Source of the DNA: Xanthocytophaga agilis | GTDB taxonomy: Bacteria; Bacteroidota; Bacteroidia; Cytophagales; 172606-1 | DNA length: 64,000 bases | Assembly (NCBI RefSeq): GCF_030068605.1 | Contig: NZ_JASJOU010000002.1 | Span: 620,001 to 684,000, forward strand | Direction of reading: 5' to 3' | Part shown: positions 29,186 through 37,469 of the stretch, piece after piece | How the letters are laid out: every line of letters begins with the position of its first letter | How positions within the stretch are numbered: position 1 is the stretch's first letter | The notes under the pieces: generated by a model | Database searches by the model: none | What the model was told of the DNA's origin: nothing | Seen by the model: the letters and a program-made list of their open reading frames with translations, nothing else | Made by a program: the position numbers and the translations under genes

Positions 29186-29618
29186 TCACTCTGCTGTCCT
29201 ATAACTTTTCAGAAATAAAGTTTTAGAGAAAAAATCTTATTTCTCGTCGTTCTTACTTTCCTTTTCTTCTTCGTAAGTATTTCATAACAAAACCAGCGGC
29301 ATTTGGATTTAGAGTGTATTTTTCTCTCAGAAAGTAAACGCAACTCTATTTGTCACACGTGTCCCGACAACGGCGGGAAGATTCTTACAGAAGGACAGAG
29401 GAAGGAGAATTCTTTCAGAAGAACAGGAAAAGCAATTCTTTCAGAAGGATAAAAAAGGAGTTGCTCTTCTAAGAGGGTATTTTTCCTTTATTTACAGTAG
29501 CCTTTTCCAGAAAAGTTATTAGAGTAGGATAAGGGAGTACTCTTTAGTGGAGTATGCACTCCATATAGGTAATCTGAAAGATACGGAGTATCTTTTGCCA
29601 GTTTAAGTACCTATTCCC
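29186..29618. other. Repeat-rich intergenic region
   Basis: These 433 bases hold copy B of the inverted-repeat family and two further tandem arm-like units, and no credible gene. A short palindromic GGAGT/ACTCC segment near 29550-29570 precedes the next gene; its promoter is not clear. Confidence 0.6.
29262..29397 (-). repeat. Inverted-repeat family element, copy B, with an insertion
   Basis: It is related to the 32236 copy in the same orientation and ends in the arm ATTCTTACAGAAGGACA (29381-29397). About 20 extra bases containing a small TCCCG/CGGGA stem sit between the inner TTGTCAC and the arm. Its left arm is the most degenerate of the four. Two more arm-like units (near 29412-29430 and 29437-29455) follow in tandem. 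Confidence 0.7.
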
Positions 29619-31133
29619 ATGATAAAAGATTTTGATTCGTTGGAAAGTCAGCTTGCAGATGCTATCGATTCCTATGATTTGTCTGCTATTGTACATATAT
29701 CCCAGCAACTTCCGGCAGATGCTCCTGAAGACTGGAGGCTGTATGTACTGGAATCAGGCTTTCTGGTTCTGCTTTCCTATCTTGAGTACGATCAGATGTG
29801 TGGCAAGCTAAGTGATGGAGGCCTCGACTATATGGATGAAGTTATTGAAGAGGCAGAGAAGTTTTATGGCTCTCCTTTGACATTTCAACGGGCTCAAGTG
29901 TTATACCAACGTTATGAGGAATTTAAATCTACAGATACAACACTCGCACAGGTATACCTCCGGCAGGCTATTGCCGAACTGACAGATGAGTTACAAGTTC
30001 ACCCAGATAACTCATTAGCCAGATCCCTTAGAGCCCGGTTATACGATCAACAGGCGCAGTTGGATGTAGAGAATGCGTATACATACTGGAAGTCCGCATT
30101 GGATGATATCAATAGGCTAGAAGAATCCATAGAACTAAAACTGTGGATTCTTTATCATTCCTGGGAGAAACCAAATCCCTCTTTACTAAAGGCACAAGAA
30201 CTTGCACAGAAACAGTTTGAAGTAAAGATTGAATATCAATTAACGATGAATCCGGATCTGATCTGGCAGTTATTGGAAGGAGGCATACGCATTTTAGAAG
30301 GGAAAGACATGCCAGAACTGAAAGAGGCTGTATCGATGTGGCTCGACCAGTCTCTGGATTGGTATAACCCTCAGGCAAAACCTTCTGTATTACGCAGTGC
30401 AGGTTTACTTCTGAGTGGTCAGGGTAAGAAACACCAACAGGTAGATTACCTGGATAAGGCAGCTGAATGTTTTGAACAATTTATCCAGAAAGAACCTGCC
30501 CATGCTATGGAGGTATACTATCTGGCAGAAGTCTGGAAAAGCTATGCAGACATCCTCGACAAACAAGGCGAGTCAGGACTGAAGTATATTGCCAAAGCAT
30601 GGCTTGTCTATCGGGAGCATGAAGAGATTGTGAAGATCAACCTCTCTCCATTGTTTCATTATGCGGAGTTTATGGAACAATTGTATTACCGAAATGATTT
30701 TCCTAACAGACCGTCTGCAGAGGAAGTCCTGTCGCTGGCTGAAGAAGTGGAAGAGGCAGGTAATGGTCATTATAGCGGTCCGGGAATGATTCAGGTACGG
30801 ATGGCGCTAGTTCACAAGGATATTGATACCGCATTATATCATCTTAATCGCCTGCTGTTACGATTTGAGTTATTAATTGATAATCAGATCAAAACCATGT
30901 ATCAAACCCTACCTAAACAGGCACCCGAAATTCTGACTGATTTTCTAAAGCAGGCAGTAGATTTTATGGAGGAGATTACGTCCAATTACTGTTATGATCC
31001 CAAGTATTCCCAAGCCGAACTCAATCAACTAACCAGAGAAGAAACAAAAGCAGCCTGGCAAAATAGAATGGAAGAACTCCGTCAGACACAAATTCGCCGG
31101 CGAAACTATGAAGATCAAAATCCGATAGTGTAA
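29619..31133 (+). CDS. TPR-like helical-repeat protein, uncharacterised
   Basis: This 504-residue protein lacks a signal peptide and membrane segments. It shows repeated helix pairs such as YLRQAIAELTDELQVHPDNSLARSLRARLYDQQ and CFEQFIQKEPAHAMEVYYLAEVWKSYADIL, in the spacing expected of tetratricopeptide repeats. The repeats cover roughly 95-360, and the C-terminus is acidic and Gln/Arg-rich. It is probably a scaffold or protein-interaction protein. It lies 86 bases upstream of the DUF4142 gene on the same strand. Confidence 0.65.
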   Translation: MIKDFDSLESQLADAIDSYDLSAIVHISQQLPADAPEDWRLYVLESGFLVLLSYLEYDQMCGKLSDGGLDYMDEVIEEAEKFYGSPLTFQRAQVLYQRYEEFKSTDTTLAQVYLRQAIAELTDELQVHPDNSLARSLRARLYDQQAQLDVENAYTYWKSALDDINRLEESIELKLWILYHSWEKPNPSLLKAQELAQKQFEVKIEYQLTMNPDLIWQLLEGGIRILEGKDMPELKEAVSMWLDQSLDWYNPQAKPSVLRSAGLLLSGQGKKHQQVDYLDKAAECFEQFIQKEPAHAMEVYYLAEVWKSYADILDKQGESGLKYIAKAWLVYREHEEIVKINLSPLFHYAEFMEQLYYRNDFPNRPSAEEVLSLAEEVEEAGNGHYSGPGMIQVRMALVHKDIDTALYHLNRLLLRFELLIDNQIKTMYQTLPKQAPEILTDFLKQAVDFMEEITSNYCYDPKYSQAELNQLTREETKAAWQNRMEELRQTQIRRRNYEDQNPIV

Positions 31134-31219
31134 GCCATTGCCTACCAACCACATACCATGTGTATTGAAACAGACAGGCACAGTTTTAGTGCAACTATTG
31201 TATCATCAATTCATATGTT

Positions 31220-31879
31220 ATGAAAAAGTCTAGTATAAAAACCAGTATTCTGGCATTAGCCATAGCCTTATTGGCGCCACTGGCACTTGTAGCCCAACAG
31301 TCTGGGAACACAAAAGAAAGCTCTTCTATGATAGGTAAAACCAGTAAAGCTGAGTTTGAGCGCATTAATAAAGAAGGAGCAGAAAAAGTAAAGGCAATTT
31401 CGCCTACATCACAAAAGCTGTCAGAAGAAGACCAGGCGTTGTTTCTGGAAGTAGCGAATGCAGGCAATCAGCAAATGTTAATTAGTCAGATTGCCGCTCA
31501 ACGAGCTACAAATCCTCAGGTAAAGGAGCTAGCCCAGGCCGAAGTAGAAGAGCAGGCAGGTCTGGCTACGAAACTCAAGGAAATTGCAACAGCTAAAGGG
31601 ATTCAGTTACCGAACGGCGTTTCTACACAAACAGAAGAAATGTTATCCCGGTACAATAAAATTTCAGGAGGCGAAGTAGACCGCTACTATATAGCAGAAA
31701 GCGCGGTAAAAGGGCACGAAAAACTGGATAAACTAATGAGCTCTGTAGAATCGAAAGCAAAGGATAGTAATTTGAAAGAGGTAGCTGCGGCAGCTCATCC
31801 ACTGGTACGTACACACCTTAAGGTGTCTAAAGAGGTATTAAATACTTTAAGTGGTGGAGGTACGGTAGGTAATAAGTAA
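31220..31879 (+). CDS. DUF4142 domain protein, exported
   Basis: This 219-residue protein has a signal peptide (about 1-26, ending LALVAQQ) and a ferritin-like four-helix DUF4142 domain (about 70-205), with QMLISQIAAQRATNPQVKELAQAEVEEQ, VDRYYIAESAVKGHEKLDKL and HPLVRTHLKVSKEVL as hallmarks. It is periplasmic, of unknown role. A strong terminator follows. The N-terminal segment after the signal is Ser/Lys-rich. Confidence 0.85.
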   Translation: MKKSSIKTSILALAIALLAPLALVAQQSGNTKESSSMIGKTSKAEFERINKEGAEKVKAISPTSQKLSEEDQALFLEVANAGNQQMLISQIAAQRATNPQVKELAQAEVEEQAGLATKLKEIATAKGIQLPNGVSTQTEEMLSRYNKISGGEVDRYYIAESAVKGHEKLDKLMSSVESKAKDSNLKEVAAAAHPLVRTHLKVSKEVLNTLSGGGTVGNK

Positions 31880-31931
31880 CCTATCTATACAACAAACTTG
31901 AGCCATCCCTAATATGGGATGAGAGTCTTAT

Positions 31932-31974
31932 AACCAGGGCCTATATTCTATTGAAAAGAGTATAGGCCTTGGTT
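31932..31974 (+). terminator. Terminator of the DUF4142 gene
   Basis: AACCAGGGCCTATA (31932-31945) pairs with TATAGGCCTTGGTT (31961-31974), with one G-T pair, around a 15-base loop and followed by a T-run. Confidence 0.85.
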
Positions 31975-32040
31975 ATTTTTTAAGGAATCTCTCTAGCTAA
32001 GTTGGTTTATTATCCCAAACATGATTCTACTTGCGGCTTT

Positions 32041-32142
32041 CTTCATTTTTTGCTTGCCCAAAAACAGGGCACCAAACGAGAGTTTGATGAACCAGATCTC
32101 TGCGTGAGCAAAAAGGCACTTTCTGCCAAACCTCCCACTCGC
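32041..32142 (+). repeat. Second repeat type, copy 1
   Basis: It begins CTTCATTTTTTGCTTGCCCA and ends CCTCCCACTCGC, with GGCACTTTCTGCC inside. A related copy is at 34908-34972. This copy carries about 34 extra bases in the middle. Confidence 0.6.
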
Positions 32143-32235
32143 AAAGTCAGGAGCTTCCTTTATCCTATTCTATAACCTTCTCCTTTTGAGAGTTTAAGAA
32201 AAAATCTCTTTTCCTAAAAGAAACATTCTCCTTTT

Positions 32236-32349
32236 TGTCCTTCTGGAAGTATCTTGTGGCAAGACCGGCGACTTTTCCGATTGGAGAATATTATTTCTCT
32301 CAGAAAGTAGACGCAACTCTAGTTGTCACGAGTTTCTTTCAGAAGGACA
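32236..32349 (-). repeat. Inverted-repeat family element, copy C
   Basis: It is 114 bases long, the same length as copy A, but in the opposite orientation. The arms are TGTCCTTCTGGAAG... (32236-32262) and ...TTCTTTCAGAAGGACA (32323-32349). Reverse-complemented, it aligns with copy A over its whole length. Confidence 0.85.
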
Positions 32350-32481
32350 ATAGGGAGATTTTTTCAGAAGAACAGGAAGCGGGTTTCTGAGTTCTTTTTC
32401 TTTAATTCCCTTGCCTGCAAATCAAATTTATCAAAACTCCGGATTATTCATTCATTTTGGCTATGTTAACCTAAATATACT

Positions 32482-34719
32482 CTACAACAAGGCTTCCAGA
32501 TGGATGGGGAATTGATTGATCCGTTTGCCAGTGGCATGATAGATCGCATTGGCAATGGCGGGAGGCATAGCTACCAAACCGATCTCTCCTACTCCTTTAA
32601 TACCCAAGTCATTCAGAATCTCTTCTTTCTCCTCTACAAACATCACATCCAGCTCGTGTATATCCGCATGTACTGGGATATGGTATTCTGCAAGATTGGG
32701 ATTCATGTATTTTCCCAGGTTGTAATCACTGATAGTCTCTTCACGCAATGCCTTACTGATACTCCAGACCATTCCGCCCAGAACCTGGCTCCGGGCTGTT
32801 TTCGGATTGATTATTCGTCCGGCAGCTACAACAGTTAAGGCTCTGGTTACATTTACTACCCCTAGCTCCTCATCTACTTCTACTTCTACAAATGCAGCAC
32901 TATGTGTAGCCCGCGAATACTTTTTCAGTTTAAATACGTTGGGCACAGCAAAGTTGGTTGTTTTTACAGGGCGTCCTTTGTTGGCATCAATGACTGTTGT
33001 TAGTTTTACAAAAATGGATGGATCGTCCTTACGATACATAGCCCCTTCTCTAAAAACAACATCATCAATGCTGGCATCTGCAAAAGCGGAGCCTTCCATT
33101 TTCTGAGCCTTCTTTAAAAGTTTTTTGCGGAGTGCCTTACATGCTTCACGGACAGCAGTACCTACAGAAGCTATTGTGAATGAGCCACCTTGTATAGGTG
33201 CAAATGGCATTTTACTATCTCCATACGAAAAGTTCACGTCACCTAAAAGCAATCCCAGTTCGTCGGCTGCAATCTGGCTTATGACAGTAAATGTTCCTGT
33301 GCCAATATCTGTAACAGCACTCTTTACCTGCAACTTTCCCTGTTTGGTAAAAGCAACTTCTGCACGGGCAGGCAATCGGTTTGCTTCCCATATCCCAGTC
33401 GCCATACCATACCCTACCAACTTGTTACCCCGTTTCATGCTACGAGGTTGAGGATTCCGGTTAGCCCAGCCAAATTTCTCAGCTCCCTGCAAATAGCATT
33501 CCTTTAACTCTTTACTTGAATACGGCCGATCTACACTGACATCCCTATCTGCATAATTGATAAGCCGAAGTTCCAATGGATCAATATTGAGTTTATAGGC
33601 TAGTTCATCCATCGAACTTTCGATAGCATGTATACCAGTACTGCCTCCGGGTGCCCGCATATCTAGCGGACTATATACATCCAATGGCACTAGTTTGTAT
33701 TCCATCAGTGTATTTTCTGCCGGATACAACATATGAGACCAGTTCACCACTACCTCTGTATAATCCTCAAACTGTGATGTTTCTGCAAACGCACTATGGT
33801 TCAGTGCATTCACTTTTCCATCTTTATCCGCACCAAAACGGGTATGCTGTATAGTAGGTGGACGATGCCCAAATGTAAACATCTGGTGTCTATCCAGCAT
33901 AACTTTTACCGAACGTTTCAGTTGTAAGGCAGCCAGTACGGAAAAAAACAACTGGTATTGGGGACGTAATCCTGAACCAAATGCCCCTCCGACATACGGA
34001 GAAATTACCCGCACATCTTTAAAAGACAAGCCAAACACATTGGCTACATACACCTGACAGTTTACAGTTCCCTGGGTCTTGTCATAGATGGTAAGTTTTC
34101 CGTCTTTTTCATAAATAGTTGTAGTAGCAAATAACTCCAATGGATTATGGTGCTCTGTACCATGAGAGTACTCAGCTTCAACCTGTGCATAGGACTGATT
34201 GAATGCCTTCTCAAAATCTCCTACAGGCTTTGGAGGGAGAGGTTTCAGCAAAGTTGCTAATCCAATTTTGGGTGCACGTGCCTTATCCAGATTATTCTTA
34301 AGATTTGTCTCAAAGTGTTCTTCTTCATATTCCACGCGAACCAGACTGGCAGCATATCGTGCCAGTTCGAACGTCTCAGCCACCACCAATGCGATAGGTT
34401 GCCCATTGCATAAAATATCACCATCGTGCAAAGGCTTAAATACCGTTCCGGGAGGCGCATCCATATCAGCATATTTGAGGTCAAGCCAGGCGAGTGAAGG
34501 TTTGTTCTCATGTGAAAAGACTTCAATTACGCCTGTCAGGGCTTTGGCTTCTTCTGTATGAATAGCTGTGATTTTTCCTTTGGTAATAGTGCTGTTGACG
34601 ATATAGCCATACAACAAGCCGGATGTGGTGTAATCACCTGCATATTTTGCTTTGCCAGTCACCTTCAGATGTCCTTCCAAACGACTTACTGACTGGCCAA
34701 TTAAGGGTTGTGTTGACAT
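32482..34719 (-). CDS. paoC: Xanthine dehydrogenase-family molybdenum-binding subunit
   Basis: This 745-residue protein is the large subunit of a xanthine oxidase-family enzyme, with an N-terminal AGDYTTSGLLYGYIV segment, YVGGAFGSGLRPQ, and a C-terminal GIKGVGEIGLVAMPPAIANA. Glu712 in GVGEIG is the expected catalytic Glu at the molybdenum centre. The order 2Fe-2S, FAD, Mo subunit matches E. coli PaoABC aldehyde oxidoreductase, which oxidises aromatic aldehydes. No Tat signal is visible. A repeat-filled gap of 715 bases separates it from the FAD-subunit gene. Symbol by analogy; substrate not proved. Confidence 0.8.
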   Translation of the reverse strand: MSTQPLIGQSVSRLEGHLKVTGKAKYAGDYTTSGLLYGYIVNSTITKGKITAIHTEEAKALTGVIEVFSHENKPSLAWLDLKYADMDAPPGTVFKPLHDGDILCNGQPIALVVAETFELARYAASLVRVEYEEEHFETNLKNNLDKARAPKIGLATLLKPLPPKPVGDFEKAFNQSYAQVEAEYSHGTEHHNPLELFATTTIYEKDGKLTIYDKTQGTVNCQVYVANVFGLSFKDVRVISPYVGGAFGSGLRPQYQLFFSVLAALQLKRSVKVMLDRHQMFTFGHRPPTIQHTRFGADKDGKVNALNHSAFAETSQFEDYTEVVVNWSHMLYPAENTLMEYKLVPLDVYSPLDMRAPGGSTGIHAIESSMDELAYKLNIDPLELRLINYADRDVSVDRPYSSKELKECYLQGAEKFGWANRNPQPRSMKRGNKLVGYGMATGIWEANRLPARAEVAFTKQGKLQVKSAVTDIGTGTFTVISQIAADELGLLLGDVNFSYGDSKMPFAPIQGGSFTIASVGTAVREACKALRKKLLKKAQKMEGSAFADASIDDVVFREGAMYRKDDPSIFVKLTTVIDANKGRPVKTTNFAVPNVFKLKKYSRATHSAAFVEVEVDEELGVVNVTRALTVVAAGRIINPKTARSQVLGGMVWSISKALREETISDYNLGKYMNPNLAEYHIPVHADIHELDVMFVEEKEEILNDLGIKGVGEIGLVAMPPAIANAIYHATGKRINQFPIHLEALL

Positions 34720-34907
34720 ATATTTTTTAAAAAAAGTGAATAAAGTTTTTCTGCTTAGAATTCAATAGTTGTTTAAAGGAAGTACGAGAGTTTCTCAATC
34801 AAAATTGCCTTAAAACCATTTACTTCCTTCTGGCTACGATCTGTTACTTTTTTATGTGTCTCTTCCTGTGTTTGCTTATTGTCCCAATCACTGTTCTTCC
34901 ACTAGTC

Positions 34908-34972
34908 CTTCATTTTTGCTTGCCCAAAAAAGTAACCCAAAAAGGGCACTTTTTGCCGATCCTTCCACCCGC
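34908..34972 (+). repeat. Second repeat type, copy 2
   Basis: It begins CTTCATTTTTGCTTGCCC and continues through GGGCACTTTTTGCC to CCACCCGC. Copy 1 at 32041 differs by an internal insertion. A GC-rich palindromic tail follows to about 35000. Confidence 0.6.
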
Positions 34973-35153
34973 AGGCCAAAGGCCAACCTCGCGGGAAAAA
35001 GATTCCCTACGCACCTACACAACCTTTCGCGTTTAAAGGAACCTCATCTCTCTTTATAGCATCAAAAGACTATCTTTCACTCTATTTATCAACATATTAA
35101 CTTCTTCCATTTCCTCTTTTTCTTAATTCTCCCGAAAAGATCACTCCTACCTC

Positions 35154-35263
35154 TGTCCTTCTGAAATAATCTTTTGACAAATAGAGTCAGCTTTGGTTCC
35201 TGAAAATAGTATCTCCAGTCGGAAAGGTCGCCGGTCTTGTCACGAGATTCTTTCAGAAGGACA
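35154..35263 (+). repeat. Inverted-repeat family element, copy D
   Basis: A 110-base element in the same orientation as copy A. The arms are TGTCCTTCTGAAATAATC... and ...GATTCTTTCAGAAGGACA, and it shares the internal GTCGGAAAGGTCGCCGGTC block with the others. It sits between the FAD- and Mo-subunit genes. Confidence 0.85.
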
Positions 35264-35434
35264 AGAAGGAGAGCAGGTGACAAAGAGAAAAAAATGATTC
35301 TTTCAAGAGTATAATACAGGATATACCTCCTCATTAATAAAACCAGCCACATAAATAAAACCAGGTACATACTTAAGCAAAGCCAGTCCACATACTAGTT
35401 CATCCTACTTCTGTGCGGATGGCTTTTTTCATTC

Positions 35435-36454
35435 TTACAAAGAAGGTTGGGCGCCGGGTAGTTGTGTTTCCGGATGGAGTGCCATCATGCCGTTACGGAT
35501 GATAGCTCTTTTGGCTAGCTCAATCTTAAAGTTATTGTGCATAAATCCGGTAGCTCCCTGCAGGATTATATCTGCTGCTGCACCAAAGTTCTCTCGTGAC
35601 GCAGTTTTTCCCCGCAGAAAGTCTTCTGCTTCTGGTACTCGCCAAGGTTTATGGGCGACTCCTCCCAAAGCAATTCTTGCCTCCCGAATGACATCTCCCT
35701 CAAGTTCCAGCCCTGTGGCAACAGATACCAGTGCAAAAGCATATGAATTACGATCCCGCAGTTTGAGATAGGAGTAGTTGCGTGAAAATCCCTGAGCCGG
35801 TAAATCTATGCTGGTAATGATTTCACCTGGTTGCAGATTGTTGTCCAGATGTGGTGTATCACCTGGCAAGCGATGAAAGTCAACCAGAGGAATGGTGTGA
35901 TCTGCATAGGGGCCTGAAATATTTATCTGTGCATCCAGAGCAGCCAATGCCACACACATATCAGAAGGAAAAACAGCGATACATTGTTCACTTGTGCCTA
36001 GGATAGCCATAATACGATTGTAGCCATCAATAGCAGAACAACCGGAGCCCGGCTCTCGCTTATTGCAAGGAGCATTGGCATCATAAAAATAATAGCAACG
36101 TGTCCGTTGCAACAGATTTCCTCCATTGGTAGCCATATTACGAATTTGAGGAGAAGCTCCTGCCAGTATAGCTTTTGTCAGTAAAGGATATCGTTGCTCA
36201 ATGAGTAGATGATAGGCAGTATCCGCATTGGTAACCAGTGCTCCTATGCGTACGCCTCCGTCTTCCATTTCTTCGATAGAATGATGCTCTTCGATAGGAT
36301 TGATATCAACCAGCGCATCTGCAGAGGTAATAAAGTACTTAAGCAAATCTACCACATTGGTACCACCAGCGATAAATTGTGAATGCCCATGAGAATTTAT
36401 CTGTTGTATAGCATCTGTTACTGTATGTGCCCGTGAATATGCGAAATTATTCAT
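35435..36454 (-). CDS. paoB: FAD-binding subunit of Mo hydroxylase, with 4Fe-4S motif
   Basis: This 339-residue protein has the FAD-binding IAGGTNVVDLLKY segment (about 28-40) and GGNLLQRTRC. Cysteines 120, 130, 139 and 158 in the TRCYYF, APCNKREPGSGCS and EQC segments match the extra 4Fe-4S cluster of PaoB-type subunits. It passes electrons from the molybdenum centre to an external acceptor. It overlaps the 2Fe-2S gene by eight bases, showing tight coupling. Confidence 0.8.
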   Translation of the reverse strand: MNNFAYSRAHTVTDAIQQINSHGHSQFIAGGTNVVDLLKYFITSADALVDINPIEEHHSIEEMEDGGVRIGALVTNADTAYHLLIEQRYPLLTKAILAGASPQIRNMATNGGNLLQRTRCYYFYDANAPCNKREPGSGCSAIDGYNRIMAILGTSEQCIAVFPSDMCVALAALDAQINISGPYADHTIPLVDFHRLPGDTPHLDNNLQPGEIITSIDLPAQGFSRNYSYLKLRDRNSYAFALVSVATGLELEGDVIREARIALGGVAHKPWRVPEAEDFLRGKTASRENFGAAADIILQGATGFMHNNFKIELAKRAIIRNGMMALHPETQLPGAQPSL

Positions 36455-36977
36455 CTTTTCCTCCTTCCTTCACTTCCATGATGGCATCAATAATGTTTGT
36501 GTTGGCACCACAGCGACATAAGTTGCCACTCATCAGTTCTTTTACATCATCGCGGGTGTGAGCTTTGCCTTCCTCCATCATACCAATAGCGCTGCAGATC
36601 TGTCCGGGAGTACAATATCCACATTGAAAAGCATCGTGTTCAATAAATGCCTTCTGCAATGGATGAAGTTCGCCGTCCGCTGGAGCAATACCTTCAATAG
36701 TAGTAATATCAGAACCTTCTTTCATAACAGCCAGGGTCAGACAACTGTTAATTCGTTTGCCATCGCAAAGGACAGTACAAGCACCACATTGTCCGTGATC
36801 ACATCCTTTCTTGGTACCTGTCAGGTGCAGATACTCACGCAATGCGTCCAATAAACTTACCCAAGGCAGTACCTGGATTTCTTTCCGGACTCCATTGATA
36901 GTGAGGGAAATGGTGTGGAGCTTCCCCTCCTCTACCTCGTGTCCCTGCATTGATGTTGGCGAATACAGTATTGACAT
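36447..36977 (-). CDS. paoA: 2Fe-2S subunit of Mo hydroxylase
   Basis: This 176-residue protein has two [2Fe-2S] motifs. The plant-ferredoxin-like cluster has Cys59, Cys64, Cys67 and Cys79 (GCDHGQCGACTVLC). The second has Cys119, Cys122, Cys154 and Cys156 (FQCGYC and NLCRC). This domain order is standard for the family's small subunit. No Tat-type leader is seen, unlike E. coli PaoA, so the enzyme may be cytoplasmic or exported differently. It is first gene of the unit. Confidence 0.85.
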   Translation of the reverse strand: MSILYSPTSMQGHEVEEGKLHTISLTINGVRKEIQVLPWVSLLDALREYLHLTGTKKGCDHGQCGACTVLCDGKRINSCLTLAVMKEGSDITTIEGIAPADGELHPLQKAFIEHDAFQCGYCTPGQICSAIGMMEEGKAHTRDDVKELMSGNLCRCGANTNIIDAIMEVKEGGKDE

Positions 36978-37469
36978 ATTGTTTCTTGTATCAGGATAAA
37001 CAAAACATATAAAAACAATATGTATGATAAATAATATGCCCCAAATGCAGGGATTGAATCAATCAAAAGACATAGAAAGAAAAATATGAGGCAAGCGAAA
37101 ATAGGTTATAGGATACTTTATAGCGCCTACTCCCGTAGTATGAGGAAAAATAACTCTTACTCTTAATAATAGCAGACACACCACTCCTATTTTATAAAAT
37201 ATTTTTTTCTCAAAAAAGTATAATACTAACCTATAACCACCTATAAAACAATGGATTCCACAAACTAAACCGGGGTATTATTTGCACCTTCTCACCTAGA
37301 AAAAATTATACCAATCTAAAGACCTGATAATGACATCAGGACAATGTTATAAAAACAGTATAGCAATACATTGGCATTTAGGAACGTAATGAATGCAGGA
37401 TTGGTTAACATTTTACAGAACATCTCGCCTGAACTTGTACAATCTATCCACCTCTAAATAGAACAACCT
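36978..37469. other. Divergent intergenic region
   Basis: These 492 bases separate the Mo-hydroxylase unit from the homocysteine methyltransferase gene. A 6-bp hairpin (CCTGAT/ATCAGG, 37323-37340) and a CAATGT/ACATTG pairing (37342-37373) lie in the 5' region of the latter, but I match no known SAM or cobalamin riboswitch. A weak TAGGTTATAGG/CCTATAACC inverted repeat spans about 37105-37230. Confidence 0.45.

Larger units (their letters stand above)
31880..32481. other. Convergent intergenic region with terminator and two repeat types
   Basis: These 602 bases contain the DUF4142 terminator (31932-31974), one copy of a second repeat type (32041-32142) and copy C of the inverted-repeat family (32236-32349). 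No gene is seen. Confidence 0.6.
34720..35434. other. Repeat-rich gap inside the Mo-hydroxylase locus
   Basis: These 715 bases lie between the FAD- and Mo-subunit genes and hold copy 2 of the second repeat type (34908-34972) and copy D of the inverted-repeat family (35154-35263). Short frames here read through the palindromes; no credible gene is seen. Confidence 0.6.

Noticed and set aside
29262-29455. CRISPR-like short repeats
   Set aside because: The arm-like units are unevenly spaced, degenerate and without unique spacers of constant length; no cas gene is nearby.
34854-35391. Open frames of 60-100 codons between the Mo-hydroxylase genes
   Set aside because: They are encoded by two repeat elements and are low-complexity; they are not conserved coding sequence that I can support.
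36978-37005. Promoter of the Mo-hydroxylase unit (TATGTTTTG on the minus strand)
   Set aside because: It has three bases between TA and TTTG instead of two and no matching -33 element, so it is not called.
37261-37469. SAM or cobalamin riboswitch before the homocysteine methyltransferase gene
   Set aside because: Only short stems are visible and the conserved cores of those riboswitches are not present.
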